From Monosporascus cannonballus (lineage: Eukaryota; Ascomycota; Sordariomycetes; Xylariales), in assembly GCA_004154925.1 (NCBI GenBank), contig QJNS01000058.1, forward strand, positions 1 through 64,000: DNA of 64,000 nt. The letters are read 5' to 3'. Positions 63,342 through 64,000 of the stretch are shown piece after piece. The notes under the pieces are model-generated. The model was not told the origin of the DNA, made no database searches, and saw only the letters and a list, made by a program, of their open reading frames with translations. Every line of letters begins with the position of its first letter. The first letter of the stretch is position 1. The translations under genes were made by a program, and so were the position numbers.

Positions 63342-64000
63342 TTTATAATATAAAACCAGAACTTATATGTATTTTTCAATATTATTTTAATATTTAAAAC
63401 GCGTTTTAATATATTTTATTGATACAATATTTAATTATAGTGTGAAACCTATAAGGACGCTTTGAATTCGTTAAGGTTTACTTGATATATAATTAGAATA
63501 TAAACATATTGATCTTCAAAAATAGATAGAACGATTTTACAAGTTTTAAATAAAATCTAAAATAGGATAATGTATTCGATAATTATATTATCGCAGCTAT
63601 AAAAACGTTTTTGATATTTTTAACAAGTTTTTATTTAATTGTAATACTTTTAGCTTGTCTTTTAAAAATTCCAAAAGATTTAAATCTATATTACTTTATA
63701 TTCTAAAAAGGTTTAAGTTAAATATGTTTAATTTATAAAAACTACTATATCGTTAATAAATAATTTCTGATTTATGTAGCGTTAAAGTTTGGTAACTAAA
63801 ATAATGTTAATATATATATATTATTTCGAAACGAGCTTTTTAAATATCCTTCGTAATAAGAAATTTTCTTTATTAATGCTTTTATTATAAAGGCTATAAA
63901 TATCATATCGTAAATATAAAAACGTTACGGTTATACATTTACTTTTTCAAATGTACTTGATTTATATTAATTTTAATTTCAACTTTAAAAGTTTTTGAAA
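63342..64000. other. AT-rich flank, unresolved
   Basis: Strongly AT-rich and RIP-like. I could not align it to a particular part of elements A-H, and no LTR or frame stands out. It is probably older transposon remains into which element E inserted. Confidence 0.45.

Noticed and set aside
21311..64000. CRISPR array, rRNA genes or intact tRNA genes
   Set aside because: The repeated blocks are LTRs; no regularly spaced short repeats or complete cloverleaf were found. The tRNA-like segment in element D lacks an acceptor stem.

Overview
The window reads as genomic DNA of a filamentous ascomycete (Pezizomycotina). The reasons are a spliced HAL/Sat4-type protein kinase gene, short GT-AG introns with CTGAC-like branch sites, a vWA-domain gene of a fungal type, and about 42 kb of LTR retrotransposons destroyed by C-to-T / G-to-A changes typical of repeat-induced point mutation (RIP). 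I cannot name the species.

Layout. 1-21.3 kb has balanced base composition and only two supportable genes, both on the minus strand: an apparently intact two-exon Ser/Thr kinase gene (6273-9298) and a broken vWA-domain gene (19306-21024) that lies next to the AT-rich block. The stretches 43-6272 and 10.7-19.3 kb have no recognisable gene. At about 21.31 kb the composition switches abruptly to very AT-rich, and it stays so to the end.

21.3-64 kb is a stack of nested Ty3/gypsy-type elements, which I resolved from LTR pairs and target-site duplications (TSDs). Left stack: element A (minus, 21800 to about 41580) is split by element B (plus, 22576-36752). B is split by element C (minus, 29338-36086, TSD GTTAT). 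A also carries a 479-bp TRIM-like element D (39209-39687) with a tRNA-like internal segment. Right stack: element E (plus, about 41.6 kb to 63341) contains an LTR, F, and F is interrupted by element G (44533-59863, TSD CCACG). G is interrupted by element H (48762-55697, TSD AAAGG/AAAGA) and by a small LTR element I (57174-58687, TSD ACAAA). Element E also holds three short inserts of normal GC: J1 (44023-44299, TSD AATAC), J2 (60768-61031, TSD CAGAA) and a 152-bp solo LTR K (61437-61588, TSD ACAAC).

No element keeps an open gag-pol. Landmarks survive only as fragments: gag start, zinc knuckle, protease, reverse transcriptase YLDN box, RNase H and the integrase VDRF core. The region is best seen as a RIP-inactivated transposon graveyard beside a gene-poor, otherwise normal segment. 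The least ordinary parts are the tRNA-like TRIM, the small LTR element I, the two inserts J1 and J2 with shared unusual ends, and the opposite strand bias of mutation in G and H. All comparisons were made by eye; nothing was searched or counted by software.
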